DNA of 64,000 bases from Dyella choica (GTDB lineage: Bacteria; Pseudomonadota; Gammaproteobacteria; Xanthomonadales; Rhodanobacteraceae), in the NCBI RefSeq assembly GCF_003977665.1, contig NZ_RYYV01000009.1, positions 62,001 to 126,000 of the forward strand. The letters are read 5' to 3'. The notes under the pieces are model-generated. The model had not been told where the DNA came from. It saw nothing but the letters and a program-made list of their open reading frames with translations, and searched no databases. Position numbers and translations under genes: made by a program. Position 1 is the first letter of the stretch; every line of letters starts with the position of its first letter. Shown here piece by piece: positions 34,308 to 43,737 of this stretch.

Positions 34308-34336
34308 TTCGGCGACCTAAGCCAGGTCGCCGAAAA
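34308..34336. terminator. Bidirectional hairpin between convergent genes
   Basis: TTCGGCGACCT-aagcc-AGGTCGCCGAA, an 11-bp stem flanked by TTT and AAA, lies after the clp gene and at the end of the MarR-GNAT gene. It probably stops transcription from both sides, though the T run is short. Confidence 0.7.
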
Positions 34337-34339
34337 CGA

Positions 34340-35290
34340 TCAGCGCGGTTTGTAGATCATGTACACATCCGCCCGCTCGTAATGCGAGCCCGGGCGCACC
34401 GACGGCTGCAAGACGAAACCCGCTTTTTCGTACATGCGCAGCGCGGTATTGAGGCGGCTGTTGGATTCCAGAAACAGGGTCTGGCCATCACGCCGGTGGA
34501 ATTCGGCGATGCAGGCCTCAAGCAGGCGCTTGCCTGCCCCCAGCCCCCGGAAAGTTTCGTCCACGCCCATCTTGGTCAGCTCGAACACGCCAGGCGACTC
34601 CTGCAGCAAGGCGCAAGTGCCGATGATTTCCTCGCCCAGCTGCGCGAAGAAGATCGCCCCGCCCGGCTGCAGGATGTAGTGCTCCGGATCATTCAGCACG
34701 GCCCGGTCGATGTCTTCGATGCGGAAGTAGCGCTCCAGCCACTGGGCGTTCAAGCGGTAGAAGTGTTCGCGCAATTCGGGCGCGTAAGGAACGATCTGCA
34801 GCGGCGTTGCCTTGATCACTGCATGCTCGACCAGGATGGCCTCGGCCACCGGACGTTCCTGCAAGGCGCGCTCGCAGGCCTCAATGGCATCGAGCAGCCG
34901 CAAGGCATGCTCTTCCAGCGAGCGGCTGACTCCGCGCCGCACCGCACACCAGACCGGGCCGAGTTCGGCCAGGGACGCGTGCGCCTTGTCGGTGAGCACC
35001 AACACCGAGCGGCGGCCATCAGCCGGATCGCGCCGCCGCCGCACCATGCCCGCGCGCACCAGCTTGTCGGTGAGCTGGCTCACCGCCGAGTGGGTCTGGC
35101 CGATCGCAGCGGCCACTTCGGTCACCGAGCTGGGGCCGGTATCCCACAAATAACGCAGTACCGGTAGCCAGCGAGATTCGATGCGCGCGCCGAGGGTCTG
35201 GTAGACCTCGTCGGCGGCGCCATAGAAATGGTCACTGAGAGCTTTCAGACGGCTACCGAGCGCCAGTTTGCCCAGGGATGCCAAATACAT
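34340..35290 (-). CDS. MarR-type regulator fused to a GNAT acetyltransferase
   Basis: This 316-residue two-domain protein has a MarR-type winged helix at residues 1-145 (SSVTEVAAAIGQTHSAVSQL, RDPADGRRSVLVLTD). A GNAT fold follows at about 165-316 (TKMGVDETFRGLGAGKRLLE as acetyl-CoA loop, NTALRMYEKAGFV at the end). Such fusions are widespread; targets are unknown, and the acetyltransferase may act on a small molecule sensed by the regulatory half. Monocistronic, flanked by palindromic repeats on both sides. Confidence 0.92.
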   Translation of the reverse strand: MYLASLGKLALGSRLKALSDHFYGAADEVYQTLGARIESRWLPVLRYLWDTGPSSVTEVAAAIGQTHSAVSQLTDKLVRAGMVRRRRDPADGRRSVLVLTDKAHASLAELGPVWCAVRRGVSRSLEEHALRLLDAIEACERALQERPVAEAILVEHAVIKATPLQIVPYAPELREHFYRLNAQWLERYFRIEDIDRAVLNDPEHYILQPGGAIFFAQLGEEIIGTCALLQESPGVFELTKMGVDETFRGLGAGKRLLEACIAEFHRRDGQTLFLESNSRLNTALRMYEKAGFVLQPSVRPGSHYERADVYMIYKPR

Positions 35291-35380
35291 GAAGGTGCCT
35301 GCGGAACAAATACGTAAGCGCTAACGTATCTCTGCTAGTCAGCCTCTGCAAGCCCCATGACGGGCGAAACTCCCCGATGA

Positions 35381-35414
35381 GGCCGTCATTCCCGGGTTCG
35401 CGGGAGTGACAGCC
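35381..35414. repeat. GTCATTCCCGC-type palindrome, second copy
   Basis: GGCCGTCATTCCCG followed by GGTTCGCGGGAGTGACAGCC is a slightly diverged copy of the element at 34259. It lies between the start of the MarR-GNAT gene and the end of the HAD gene. Confidence 0.75.
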
Positions 35415-35429
35415 ATGACCACCAGACAG

Positions 35430-36131
35430 TCAGTACCAGGCCACCCGGGTTACCGCCCGACCCAGCGCCTTCTCCACCCGCTTACATAGCTTGGGCGTGC
35501 CATTGACCAGCACCGCCTCGGCGGCCTGCTTGAGCATCGGCATGTCCTGGAAGGAGTCGCTGTAGGCCAGCCGCCAGTTCGTCACGCCTTGGGTGGCCAG
35601 GTTCTGCACCTTGCGGCGGCCAACGTTGTGCATATGCACCCGCATACCGAACAAGCCGGGCTTGAGCTGCGAGGCAACGATGCGCAGTTCGGGCAGGCCC
35701 AGCTGGCTCAGCAGGCGTGCGACCAGGATCCGTTCGCAACCGGTGACGACGATCACCTGGTCGCCTTCCGCCAGATGCCGGCGCAGTACGCTCAGGCCAT
35801 CACGATAGAACTGGCGTGGCTGGCGCACGAGCTGGTCGGCGAAAGCTTCGGCGGCGACCTGGTAGCGTTGCGTCCCAAGGCCGCATAGCGCCACGTGGAT
35901 GAGCGTCCTGCTCGCGAGCCGTTGGGAAAACACACCGCACAACAACCACCACGGCATGCACAACATCGCCAGCATTCGGTACATCAACGAGCTGGCATAG
36001 CGATGCCGGATGAACAGCTGGAAAGCATCGCCCTGGAACAGCACGCCGTCAAAATCGAACAGCACTGTGCGCGACGCATCGGCATCGCTGCCGGCTTGCG
36101 CCGGCGCGTGAATCTTTTCCCCTGTAAACAT
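35430..36131 (-). CDS. HAD-family phosphatase (subfamily IB-like)
   Basis: This 233-residue protein has HAD motif I in VLFDFDGVLFQGDAF (two Asp), motif II in VIVVTGCERIL, a basic motif III in NVGRRKVQNL and motif IV in YSDSFQDMPML. The cap region contains a hydrophobic stretch (YRMLAMLCMPWWLLCGVF) that may contact the membrane. This resembles the phosphoserine-phosphatase-like group acting on lipid or small phosphate esters; the substrate is unknown. It starts 2 nt after the trpC stop and is probably the last gene of the trpGDC unit. Confidence 0.85.
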   Translation of the reverse strand: MFTGEKIHAPAQAGSDADASRTVLFDFDGVLFQGDAFQLFIRHRYASSLMYRMLAMLCMPWWLLCGVFSQRLASRTLIHVALCGLGTQRYQVAAEAFADQLVRQPRQFYRDGLSVLRRHLAEGDQVIVVTGCERILVARLLSQLGLPELRIVASQLKPGLFGMRVHMHNVGRRKVQNLATQGVTNWRLAYSDSFQDMPMLKQAAEAVLVNGTPKLCKRVEKALGRAVTRVAWY

Positions 36132-36133
36132 GA

Positions 36134-36928
36134 TCAGTGCGTATCGAACAGCCGCTTCAGTTCCTGTCCCGGATCGGCCGCGCGCATGAACGCCTCGCCG
36201 ACCAGGAATGCATTGATGCCCGCCTCACGCAAACGCGCCACGTCTTGCGGCGAGTGGATGCCCGATTCGGCCACCAGAATGCGGTCATATTCCATCAGTT
36301 GCTGCATCTCGAGCGTGATCTCGAGCGAGGTTTCGAAGGTGCGCAGATTGCGGTTGTTGACGCCGATCAGCGGCACCGGCACGGCTTGCGCGCGCTCCAG
36401 CTCTTCGGCGTCGTGGACTTCGCACAGCACGTCCAGGTCCAGTTCGGCGGCCAGCAACGACAGTTCCAGCAGGTCCGCATCGCCCAGCGCGGCCACGATC
36501 AGCAGGATGCAGTCGGCGCCGATCGCGCGCGCTTCGTACACCTGGTAGGGATCAATCACGAAATCCTTGCGCAGCACCGGCAGTGAGCATGCCGCGCGCG
36601 CCTGCCGCAGGAAATCCTCGCTGCCCTGAAAGAAATCCTTGTCGGTGAGCACAGACAGGCACGCCGCGCCACCCAGTTCGTAGCTGCGTGCAATGGCCAC
36701 CGGATCGAATTCGGCGCGGATCACGCCCTTGCTTGGGCTGGCCTTTTTCACTTCGGCGATCACCGCCACGTCGCCAGCAGCGATCTTCGCTTCGATCGCC
36801 GCGGCGAAACCGCGCGTATCGGGCATGTCCGCCACGCGCGCGCACAGCTCCTTCAGCGGCAACCTGGCGCTGCGTTCGGCGAGCTCTTCCGCCTTACGGG
36901 CAAGAATGCGTTGAAGAATGTCGGTCAT
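36134..36928 (-). CDS. trpC: Indole-3-glycerol phosphate synthase
   Basis: TrpC (264 residues) closes the indole ring in tryptophan synthesis. The TIM-barrel motifs are [16 protein letters not shown] (catalytic Lys and phosphate site), [29 protein letters not shown] and [16 protein letters not shown] 36928 is chosen because the frame beyond it is antisense to nothing conserved and lacks the family N-terminus ([16 protein letters not shown]). It is monofunctional, without a fused TrpF. It follows trpD by 64 nt. Confidence 0.97.
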   Translation of the reverse strand: MTDILQRILARKAEELAERSARLPLKELCARVADMPDTRGFAAAIEAKIAAGDVAVIAEVKKASPSKGVIRAEFDPVAIARSYELGGAACLSVLTDKDFFQGSEDFLRQARAACSLPVLRKDFVIDPYQVYEARAIGADCILLIVAALGDADLLELSLLAAELDLDVLCEVHDAEELERAQAVPVPLIGVNNRNLRTFETSLEITLEMQQLMEYDRILVAESGIHSPQDVARLREAGINAFLVGEAFMRAADPGQELKRLFDTH

Positions 36929-36992
36929 GGGGTCCTGATCGGCGCAGGTGGAAAAACTCAAGAACACGGCGGGGCCGCGGCCGAGGCTAGTA

Positions 36993-38042
36993 TCAACTAT
37001 TCGCCAGCCGCTGGGTGGTCGCCACGAACGCGTCCATTTTGGCACGGGCCGCGCCGCTGGCGATGGCGGCCCGAGCCAGCTCGATGCCGTCGGCAATGCT
37101 GCCGGCCAGCCCGGAGGTATATAAGGCGGCCCCGGTGTTCAGGCAGACGATGTCGTGCGGCACCCCCTGGCGGCTCTGAAGGGCATCCAGCAGCATGGCC
37201 TTGGACTCCTCGGCGTTTTCCACCCGCAGGTTGCGGCTGGAGGCCATCGCCAGGCCAAAGTCCTCCGGTTCCACTTCGTATTCATGCACCTCGCCGTTGC
37301 GCAATTCGCCCACCAGGGTGGCGGCGCCCAGCGAAATCTCGTCCATGCCGTCACGCCCCCACACCACCAGGGCATGCTGGGCACCCAAGGCCTGCAACAC
37401 GCGAACCTGGATGCCGACCAGGTCCGGATGGAAAACCCCCATCAGGATGTTCGGCGCGGCGGCGGGATTGGTAAGCGGGCCGAGAATGTTGAACAGCGTG
37501 CGCACGCCCATTTCCTTGCGCACCGGGGCCACCACTTTCATGGCCGGATGGTGGTTGGGCGCGTACATGAAGCCGATGTCCGTCTCGACCATGCATTGCG
37601 CCACCTGCGCCGGCTTCAGGTCGATGCGCGCACCGAGTGCCTCAAGCACATCTGCGCTGCCCGACTTGGAGGAAACGCTGCGCCCGCCGTGCTTGGCAAT
37701 GCGCGCTCCTGCCGCTGCGGCGACAAACATCGCTGCCGTAGAAATATTGAAGCTCGACGCCCCATCGCCGCCGGTGCCGACGATATCCACGAAATAGGGA
37801 TGCGGCGGCGCATCCACCTTCGCCGACAGTTCGCGCATGACGCGCGCCGCGCCGGTGATCTCGCCCACCGTTTCCTTCTTCACGCGCAGGCCGGTGATGA
37901 TCGCCGCCGTCATCAGCGGACTCACTTCGCCATTCATGATCTGGCGCATCAGCGCGATCATTTCATCGTGAAAGATCTCGCGGTGCTCGATCGTCCGCTG
38001 CAATGCTTCCTGCGGCGTAATGGTGATGAGGCGCGCCGTCAT
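36993..38042 (-). CDS. trpD: Anthranilate phosphoribosyltransferase
   Basis: TrpD (349 residues) couples anthranilate to [24 protein letters not shown] is the PRPP-binding loop, with [20 protein letters not shown] and the anthranilate site [11 protein letters not shown]. The end has the usual [17 protein letters not shown] helix. It overlaps trpG by 4 nt and precedes trpC, the trpGDC order typical of Pseudomonas and Xanthomonadales. Confidence 0.98.
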   Translation of the reverse strand: MTARLITITPQEALQRTIEHREIFHDEMIALMRQIMNGEVSPLMTAAIITGLRVKKETVGEITGAARVMRELSAKVDAPPHPYFVDIVGTGGDGASSFNISTAAMFVAAAAGARIAKHGGRSVSSKSGSADVLEALGARIDLKPAQVAQCMVETDIGFMYAPNHHPAMKVVAPVRKEMGVRTLFNILGPLTNPAAAPNILMGVFHPDLVGIQVRVLQALGAQHALVVWGRDGMDEISLGAATLVGELRNGEVHEYEVEPEDFGLAMASSRNLRVENAEESKAMLLDALQSRQGVPHDIVCLNTGAALYTSGLAGSIADGIELARAAIASGAARAKMDAFVATTQRLANS

Positions 38043-38638
38043 GCGGCGAGCTTTTGCAGCGGAGACCCAAGGAAATTCCGCAGCAGGTCATGCCCGTGCT
38101 GGGTCAGGATCGATTCGGGATGGAACTGCACGCCTTCGACCGCCAGCGTCTTGTGGCGCAAGCCCATGATCTCGTCGATGGAGCCGTCCGGGTGTTCGGT
38201 CCAGGCGGTGATTTCCAGGCAATCCGGCAGCGAGGCCTGTTCCACCACCAGTGAGTGGTAACGGGTCGCTTCGAACGGATCCGGCAAGCCGGCAAACACA
38301 CCCTTGCCCCGATGACGTACCGGCGAGGTCTTGCCGTGCATGATCTGCTTGGCGCGAATGACCTTGCCGCCGAACGCCTGGCCGATCGCCTGATGCCCCA
38401 GGCAGACGCCGAACACCGGCACCTCCCCGCTCAGCTCACGCAAGATGGCCAACGAAATGCCGGCGTCGTCCGGCGTGCCCGGCCCGGGGGAAATCATGAT
38501 GTGCGAGGGTTTCAATGCGCGGATGCCGGCGATGTCCAACGCATCGTTGCGCACCACCTTCACCTCCTGCCCCAGCTCGCCCAGGTACTGCACGAGGTTG
38601 AAGGTGAAGCTGTCGTAGTTGTCGATCATGAGCAACAT
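38039..38638 (-). CDS. trpG: Anthranilate synthase component II (glutamine amidotransferase)
   Basis: This 199-residue class I glutamine amidotransferase supplies ammonia to Trp[21 protein letters not shown] is the conserved start. The catalytic triad is Cys in [17 protein letters not shown] and His/Glu in VQFHPESIL. In many bacteria the same subunit also serves aminodeoxychorismate synthase (PabA). Its partner TrpE lies 3.5 kb away on the same strand, separated by an inserted isochorismatase/pirin/LysR block. Confidence 0.96.
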   Translation of the reverse strand: MLLMIDNYDSFTFNLVQYLGELGQEVKVVRNDALDIAGIRALKPSHIMISPGPGTPDDAGISLAILRELSGEVPVFGVCLGHQAIGQAFGGKVIRAKQIMHGKTSPVRHRGKGVFAGLPDPFEATRYHSLVVEQASLPDCLEITAWTEHPDGSIDEIMGLRHKTLAVEGVQFHPESILTQHGHDLLRNFLGSPLQKLAA

Positions 38639-38956
38639 ATTGATTCTACGCCATTCTACGCCATTGATTTAATTGATTTATTCGTCAACACGCAGGCGAG
38701 GTCGCCAGTCCGCCACAAAATCGGTGGGCAGGTGGAATGCCTGAGCCATACGTCGACGCAGAATGATTGTAGCGGGCCGCATCGCGGCAGCGCAGCAACG
38801 ATGACGGACCCGGCATGGCCGCAGGAGCTTGTGCAGCTGCCGACAAACCGGCACGACCGAGCTTGGACACTTTTCGGCCGGGGGCAATGCGCCGAACCGG
38901 CGTCGTTTGGCGTTGCTCGCCCGGCCCGCCGACCAGGCGAACGCTAGCGCCCACCC
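38639..38956. other. Promoter region of trpGDC and repeat of TTCTACGCCA
   Basis: Just before trpG the sequence ATTCTACGCC is repeated in tandem (38642-38663) followed by an AT-rich patch (38664-38688). On the minus strand TTGACG (38691-38686) is a good -35 candidate. The remaining 250 bp are GC-rich without a convincing gene. No Trp-rich leader peptide was seen. Confidence 0.45.
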
Positions 38957-39658
38957 TTATCGGTTGAGCATGGTGTTTTTGTAGAAGATCCCCAGCCCAG
39001 TCGAACCGGCGTGCCTGGAGAGGATATCGCCGACCTTGCCGGCGGTTTCCTTCCTGCTCCAATCCGCCTGCCATTCGAGCATGACGGGCAGCCAAGTGAT
39101 CGGCACCGCGCCTGCTTGCACCAGGCGCTGAACGGCGCGTTCGTGCGATTCGGCATCGTAATCGCCGCTGGCGTCCGTCACCACGTAGACCTCGTACCCT
39201 TCTTTGAGCGCCGAAAGGGCTGGCAGCACGACACAGTTATCGGTCCACAGTCCCGCCATGATGATTTTCTTGCGGCCCGCCTTGCGTGCCTCATGCACGT
39301 AATCGACGACTCGCGGATCCTCCCACGCATTGATGGTCGTGCGGTCGATCGGCGTGACGTTAGGCGCCGCGGCCTGGATTTGCGGGAACACCGGTCCACC
39401 GAAGCCCTTTGCGGTGATGGTGGTGATGAGAGTCGGCACCTTGAACGCTTGCGCCGCCTCGGTCAGTCCTTCGGCGTTGTTCAGCAGCGAGTCGATGGAA
39501 GTAGACCGGGTCGAAAAGGCGAATTGGGGCTGCATGTCGATCAGCATGACCATGCTGTTATCGGGTGTCAGTTGGTCCAGCACGGGTGTTGCCGCGTGTG
39601 CTGCGGCACCGGAGACAGCGAGCGAGAAGGCAAAAATTGCCGAAGACAAGCGTGACAT
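38957..39658 (-). CDS. Exported isochorismatase-family (cysteine) hydrolase
   Basis: This 233-residue protein has a signal peptide (MSRLSSAIFAFSLAVSGAAA then HAA). The family triad is visible: Asp in MVMLIDMQPQFAF, a Lys in TITAKGFGG and Cys in IMAGLWTDNCVVLPALSAL. The NAWEDPRVVDYVHE and YVVTDASGDYDAESHERA segments match YcaC-like hydrolases. Periplasmic location is unusual for the family, so the substrate is probably an external amide or ester, not cellular isochorismate. It lies 72 nt after the pirin gene on the same strand. Confidence 0.9.
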   Translation of the reverse strand: MSRLSSAIFAFSLAVSGAAAHAATPVLDQLTPDNSMVMLIDMQPQFAFSTRSTSIDSLLNNAEGLTEAAQAFKVPTLITTITAKGFGGPVFPQIQAAAPNVTPIDRTTINAWEDPRVVDYVHEARKAGRKKIIMAGLWTDNCVVLPALSALKEGYEVYVVTDASGDYDAESHERAVQRLVQAGAVPITWLPVMLEWQADWSRKETAGKVGDILSRHAGSTGLGIFYKNTMLNR

Positions 39659-39730
39659 GATGTTTCCTTGACAGGGAAAAGATGGGTACGAGAGGTATGG
39701 AGCGGTGCGAAGCGATGCCCCGCTGGGCCG

Positions 39731-40483
39731 CTACGTGGCCGAATGAGAGCGAACGGCTGGGAGATCGACCAATAAAAGCTCCTGACCCTGCTCGCCGATG
39801 GCCGTGACCGTGAAAGCCTGGGCGCTGGCCCAGGCCATGGCATCACCCGTTTCGAGCCGCTCGGGCGTGCCACCGTGAGCCGTTCGTACTTCTACCGGGC
39901 CGCTGGCCACGTGCAGATAGAGGCTGCGCTCAGGCGTCGGCGCGTAGCCTAGCGGGGTGTCATGCCGCGGGCGGGTCAAGTAAAGCTCCGCATCCTGATC
40001 CAGTGGCAGGCTGTCGTGCTCGTTCCGTCCGGACGCAATCAACTGCCACCGGCCTTCGCGTTCGGACAGGTCGAATCGCTTGATACTGATGCTCGGCGAA
40101 AGATCGCGTTGCCGCGGCGTGAGCCATACCTGCAAATGGTGGTCTACCGCTTGGTCGTCAGCATTCATCTGGCTGTGGTAGATGCCCGCTCCCGCTCGCA
40201 TCATCAGGACCTCGCCCGGCTGGATGACGGCCTTGTAGCCCAGGCTATCGGCATGCGCGATGGCTCCCGAGAGCGGAATCATGAAGATTTCCATGTCGCG
40301 ATGCGGATGCATGTCGAAGCCGCTTGCCGGTTGCACCCAGTCCTCATTGAGGACGCGCAGCGCACCGAATTGAGTGCGCGAAGCTTCCTGATAACTTCCG
40401 AAGGAGAAACTGAAGCGTGCTTCGAGCCAATCGATCGCCAGCTTGCCGCGCGACTCCGAGCGGCGAATTTCGTAGGACTCCAT
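39731..40483 (-). CDS. Pirin-family cupin (YhhW-like)
   Basis: This 250-residue double cupin begins with a basic segment. The metal-binding motif is in FDMHPHRDMEIFMIPLSG with H-x-H and Glu, and the fourth ligand is His in AGAGIYHSQMN. The C-terminal cupin is degenerate. E. coli YhhW has quercetin 2,3-dioxygenase activity; other pirins act as regulators. It is divergent from a LysR gene that probably controls it, and upstream of the exported isochorismatase-like gene. Confidence 0.92.
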   Translation of the reverse strand: MESYEIRRSESRGKLAIDWLEARFSFSFGSYQEASRTQFGALRVLNEDWVQPASGFDMHPHRDMEIFMIPLSGAIAHADSLGYKAVIQPGEVLMMRAGAGIYHSQMNADDQAVDHHLQVWLTPRQRDLSPSISIKRFDLSEREGRWQLIASGRNEHDSLPLDQDAELYLTRPRHDTPLGYAPTPERSLYLHVASGPVEVRTAHGGTPERLETGDAMAWASAQAFTVTAIGEQGQELLLVDLPAVRSHSAT

Positions 40484-40593
40484 TTCAGTATTTCCGTCTG
40501 TTCGGCTTCATGGCCGGTGAGGTCACTGTAAAACTTCCAAATGGGACTTAGTTGTACGATCCTGGAACTTGATTAAGTCGCAAATGGAATGAA

Positions 40594-41499
40594 ATGGAAG
40601 GACCTTCCCTGCAACATCTGCGCGCTTTTCGCGCCTTGGCCGAATTGATGTCTTTCAAGCGCGCGGGCGAGCGCCTGGGAGTCGGCGGCAGTGCTGTCAG
40701 CAAACTGATCGCGAACCTTGAGCAGGACCTGGGCGCGCAGCTGTTTCAGCGCACTACCAGAACATTGACCATGACCGAGGCCGGAGCGGTGCTCTATGAC
40801 TCGGTCGTGCGCATCCTCGACGAAACCGAGTTGGCCGTCGAGCGACTGAGAGACCAGGGTACCCAACCTCACGGGCAACTGCGCGTTTCGCTGCCACATT
40901 CCTTCGGATTGCGCTGGGTGTCTCGGCGCGTGCCGGATTTTTTGGCGCGTTACCCTCATTTGACGCTCGACCTGTCGCTCAACGACCGGCACGTCGACCT
41001 GGTGGCTGAGCGATACGACTGCGCGCTGCGCATCAGCTCGGCACTGCCGGATTCTTCGCTCTATGCTCGGCGAATCGGTGCCGTTTCACGTGTGCTGGTG
41101 GCTGCGCCACGCTATCTGAGGCACGCGCCGGCACTGAACAGTCCTGCCGACCTGGTTCACCATCGGGCCTTGTTCTATGCCCATTCCGACCGGGTTGCAT
41201 GGCCCTTCGTGGTCGATGGCCGCGAGCTGGCCATTCCTGTGAATGGCCGCCTGAAAGTGGACAGCAGCCTGATGCTGCGCGATGCGCTTTTGGCTGGGAT
41301 GGGCCTGACCCTCACACCGCATTTCATCGTTGACGACCTGATCGAGGCCGGGCAACTGATATCGCTACTGCCGACATTTCTGCCTGCTACGCATGGTGTT
41401 TACGTCGTCACTTCGCAAAGAAAACATCTGCCCGGCAAGACGCGAGCCTGGATTGAGTTCATCGAGCAGGAACTCCAAGCGAGTGGCTATGGCATATAG
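40594..41499 (+). CDS. LysR-family transcriptional regulator
   Basis: This 301-residue protein has an N-terminal winged HTH (LRAFRALAELMSFKRAGERL, GSAVSKLIANLEQDLGAQLF) and the periplasmic-binding-protein-like effector domain from about residue 90 (QLRVSLPHSFGLRWVSRRVP). It belongs to the branch near pirin and aromatic-oxidation regulators. It is divergently transcribed from the pirin gene across a 110-bp gap containing ACTTAG and TTAAGT, a possible LysR site. The effector is unknown. Confidence 0.93.
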   Translation: MEGPSLQHLRAFRALAELMSFKRAGERLGVGGSAVSKLIANLEQDLGAQLFQRTTRTLTMTEAGAVLYDSVVRILDETELAVERLRDQGTQPHGQLRVSLPHSFGLRWVSRRVPDFLARYPHLTLDLSLNDRHVDLVAERYDCALRISSALPDSSLYARRIGAVSRVLVAAPRYLRHAPALNSPADLVHHRALFYAHSDRVAWPFVVDGRELAIPVNGRLKVDSSLMLRDALLAGMGLTLTPHFIVDDLIEAGQLISLLPTFLPATHGVYVVTSQRKHLPGKTRAWIEFIEQELQASGYGI

Positions 41500-41524
41500 C
41501 CTGGGCAATGCAGGCTGCCTGACC

Positions 41525-42199
41525 TCAGGGGCTAACCAGAACGCGCGAGGTATAGCTCTCGACCACCAGGCTGAAGGGCTGGTTGTCACCGGTGTACAGC
41601 ACAGCGCGGTGCTGCAACACGTGGTCGGGGATGGCCAGCGGCTGGCCACTTGAGGGCGGCAAGGGCTTGCCGCTGTCCCAGCCTTCGGGCAGGGGCGACC
41701 ACAGCAGCTCGGCCGAAAGCGTCTGGCGGCGAAAGTGCAGCGGCTGGACGACTTTGCCGAACGGTACGTCGGAAGTATCCAGTTGATGGTTCATGTCGGC
41801 GGTCAGGCGAGAAGGCACGTACCAGTTGTCCGCATCGGACAGCACTACGTCACCGCAGCTCAGGGCCACCCGGCGGTAACGCACCGGTTCGTCCGGACCA
41901 ATGCCGAGCAGCGTGCGCGCATCATCGGGCAACGGTTTGTCATTCCCATGCACGCGATGGGCAACCACCTTTGCGTCCGGCGACAAGTGGTGCGCGGCGC
42001 ACCAACGCTCCAGCGTAAGCGTCGCGCTCGGGTGGCTCAGCAACTGCGCGTTCAAGGTCTGCAGTTCGGCCAACGCCTGCGTACGGCTGAGCGGGGTGTC
42101 CGGCCAATTCCGTGGCGACTCGCGCGCCAACAATGGCGATGCGCAGATAAGCGTAGCCATCACAGTAAGCCAGCTAAAACCGCGGGGAAAGTTGCGCAT
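41525..42199 (-). CDS. Exported chorismate-lyase-like protein
   Basis: This 224-residue protein has an N-terminal signal peptide (GFSWLTVMATLICASPLLAR). The mature part has the UbiC/UTRA-like fold pattern: VRYRRVALSCGDVVLSDADN then WYVPSRLTADMNHQLDTSDV, PFGKVVQPLHFRRQTLS, and the end VLQHRAVLYTGDNQPFSLVV. Chorismate lyase makes 4-hydroxybenzoate in the cytoplasm; an exported relative must do something else or bind a ligand. It begins 4 nt after the trpE stop and is probably co-transcribed with trpE, another chorismate-using gene. Catalysis is not proven. Confidence 0.75.
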   Translation of the reverse strand: MRNFPRGFSWLTVMATLICASPLLARESPRNWPDTPLSRTQALAELQTLNAQLLSHPSATLTLERWCAAHHLSPDAKVVAHRVHGNDKPLPDDARTLLGIGPDEPVRYRRVALSCGDVVLSDADNWYVPSRLTADMNHQLDTSDVPFGKVVQPLHFRRQTLSAELLWSPLPEGWDSGKPLPPSSGQPLAIPDHVLQHRAVLYTGDNQPFSLVVESYTSRVLVSP

Positions 42200-42202
42200 G
42201 TC

Positions 42203-43678
42203 TCACAGTCCTTTGGCCGCCTGCGCGACTGCACGGAATAGCGCGCGGCCCTTGTTCATCGTCTCTTCCCATTCTGACGCAGGGTCGGAGTCGTACACGA
42301 TGCCCGCGCCCGCCTGGACGTGAAGGCGACCGCCCTGGATGACTGCGGTGCGGATGGCAATGGCGGTGTCGGCATCACCCCACCAGCCGATCCAGCCGAT
42401 GGCGCCCGCGTAGATGTTGCGCTTGCAGGGCTCCAGTTCCTGGATGATTTCGATGGCGCGGATCTTTGGCGCGCCGCTGACGGTACCGGCCGGGAACGTT
42501 GCCTTGAGCACGTCCATGTAGCTCAGATGCGGCTGCGCATCGCCCTGCACCTGCGACACGATGTGCATCACATGCGAATACCGTTCGATCACGAAGGATT
42601 CGTTGACCTCGACGCTGCCGGTTTCGCAAATGCGGCCGATGTCGTTGCGGCCCAGGTCGATCAGCATGACGTGCTCGGCGCGTTCCTTGGGATCGGCCAG
42701 CAGTTCCGCTTCGAGCGCCTGGTCCTCCTGCTCCGTGGCGCCGCGCCTGCGCGTGCCGGCGATCGGGCGCACGACTACCTTGCCGTCCTTGAGGCGCGCC
42801 AGGATTTCCGGCGACGAGCCTACGATCTGCGTGTCGCCCAGGTCCACGAAATACATATAGGGGGAAGGATTCATCGCGCGCAGCGCGCGGTAGACATCCA
42901 CCGGCCTGGCATTGAAGCCGACGCTCAAGCGCTGTGACGGTACGACCTGGAAGACATCCCCCGCGCGGATGTATTCCTTCGCGCGCTCCACCACCGCTTC
43001 AAATTCTTCGCGCGTGAAGGAGGATTTGAAATCGCTCTCGTTCAACGCAGTCGATTGGGTGAGCTGCGGATACGCCGCACCGCCCTGCCGCAACCGATGC
43101 GTGAGCGCGTCGAGGCGGCGTTGTGCCTGTGCGTAGGCTTGCGGCTGTGCGGGGTCGGCGTGGACGATCAGGTACAGGCGCCCCTTGAGGTTGTCGAACA
43201 CTGCGACTTCCTCGGCCAGCATCAGCAGCACATCGGGCGTGCCCAATTCATCGGGGCGGTCCCATTGCGCCAGGCGCGGCTCGATGTAGCCCATCGTTTC
43301 GAAGCCGAAATAACCCACCAGCCCGCCACTGAAAGCCGGCAGCTGCGGCAGGCGTGGCACGTGGTACTGCCGGCGCAGCTGTTCGATTCCGGCAAGCGGA
43401 TCGTCCAGGTGGCAGCGCTCGGTGATTTCGCCGGCGTCCTCCACCTCCAGCTCATGCCCACGCAGGCGGTAAACGCGCTTTGCCGGCAGGCCGATGATCG
43501 AATAGCGGCCCCACGTCGCACCGCCTTCCACCGACTCGAACAGGAAGGTGTACGGGCCGTCGGCCAGCTTGAGGTAGACCGACAGCGGCGTGTCCAGGTC
43601 GGAGAACACTTCGCGCACCAGCGGGATGCGGGTGTGTCCTTGCGCGGCGAGCGCGTCGAATTCGTCGCGGGAAATCAC
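42203..43678 (-). CDS. trpE: Anthranilate synthase component I
   Basis: TrpE (491 residues) converts chorismate and ammonia to anthranilate. The N-terminal feedback region has TPLSVYLKLADGPYTFLFES (Trp-binding LxxS pattern). The catalytic part has FQVVPSQRLSVGF, PSPYMYFVDLGD, RPIAGTRRRG, IDLGRNDIGRI, FPAGTVSGAPKIRA and VQAGAGIVYDSDP. I chose GTG 43678, giving MISRDEFDALAAQGHTRIPL as in Xanthomonas; the frame continues to 43804 through a GC palindrome, which is unlikely to be translated. Its glutaminase partner is trpG at 38 kb. Confidence 0.97.
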   Translation of the reverse strand: MISRDEFDALAAQGHTRIPLVREVFSDLDTPLSVYLKLADGPYTFLFESVEGGATWGRYSIIGLPAKRVYRLRGHELEVEDAGEITERCHLDDPLAGIEQLRRQYHVPRLPQLPAFSGGLVGYFGFETMGYIEPRLAQWDRPDELGTPDVLLMLAEEVAVFDNLKGRLYLIVHADPAQPQAYAQAQRRLDALTHRLRQGGAAYPQLTQSTALNESDFKSSFTREEFEAVVERAKEYIRAGDVFQVVPSQRLSVGFNARPVDVYRALRAMNPSPYMYFVDLGDTQIVGSSPEILARLKDGKVVVRPIAGTRRRGATEQEDQALEAELLADPKERAEHVMLIDLGRNDIGRICETGSVEVNESFVIERYSHVMHIVSQVQGDAQPHLSYMDVLKATFPAGTVSGAPKIRAIEIIQELEPCKRNIYAGAIGWIGWWGDADTAIAIRTAVIQGGRLHVQAGAGIVYDSDPASEWEETMNKGRALFRAVAQAAKGL

Positions 43679-43737
43679 GTGGGGGGATTCCGTGAAACGC
43701 AGGAGAACCTGGGATTGTATAGGCAGCCCGCGTTTTG

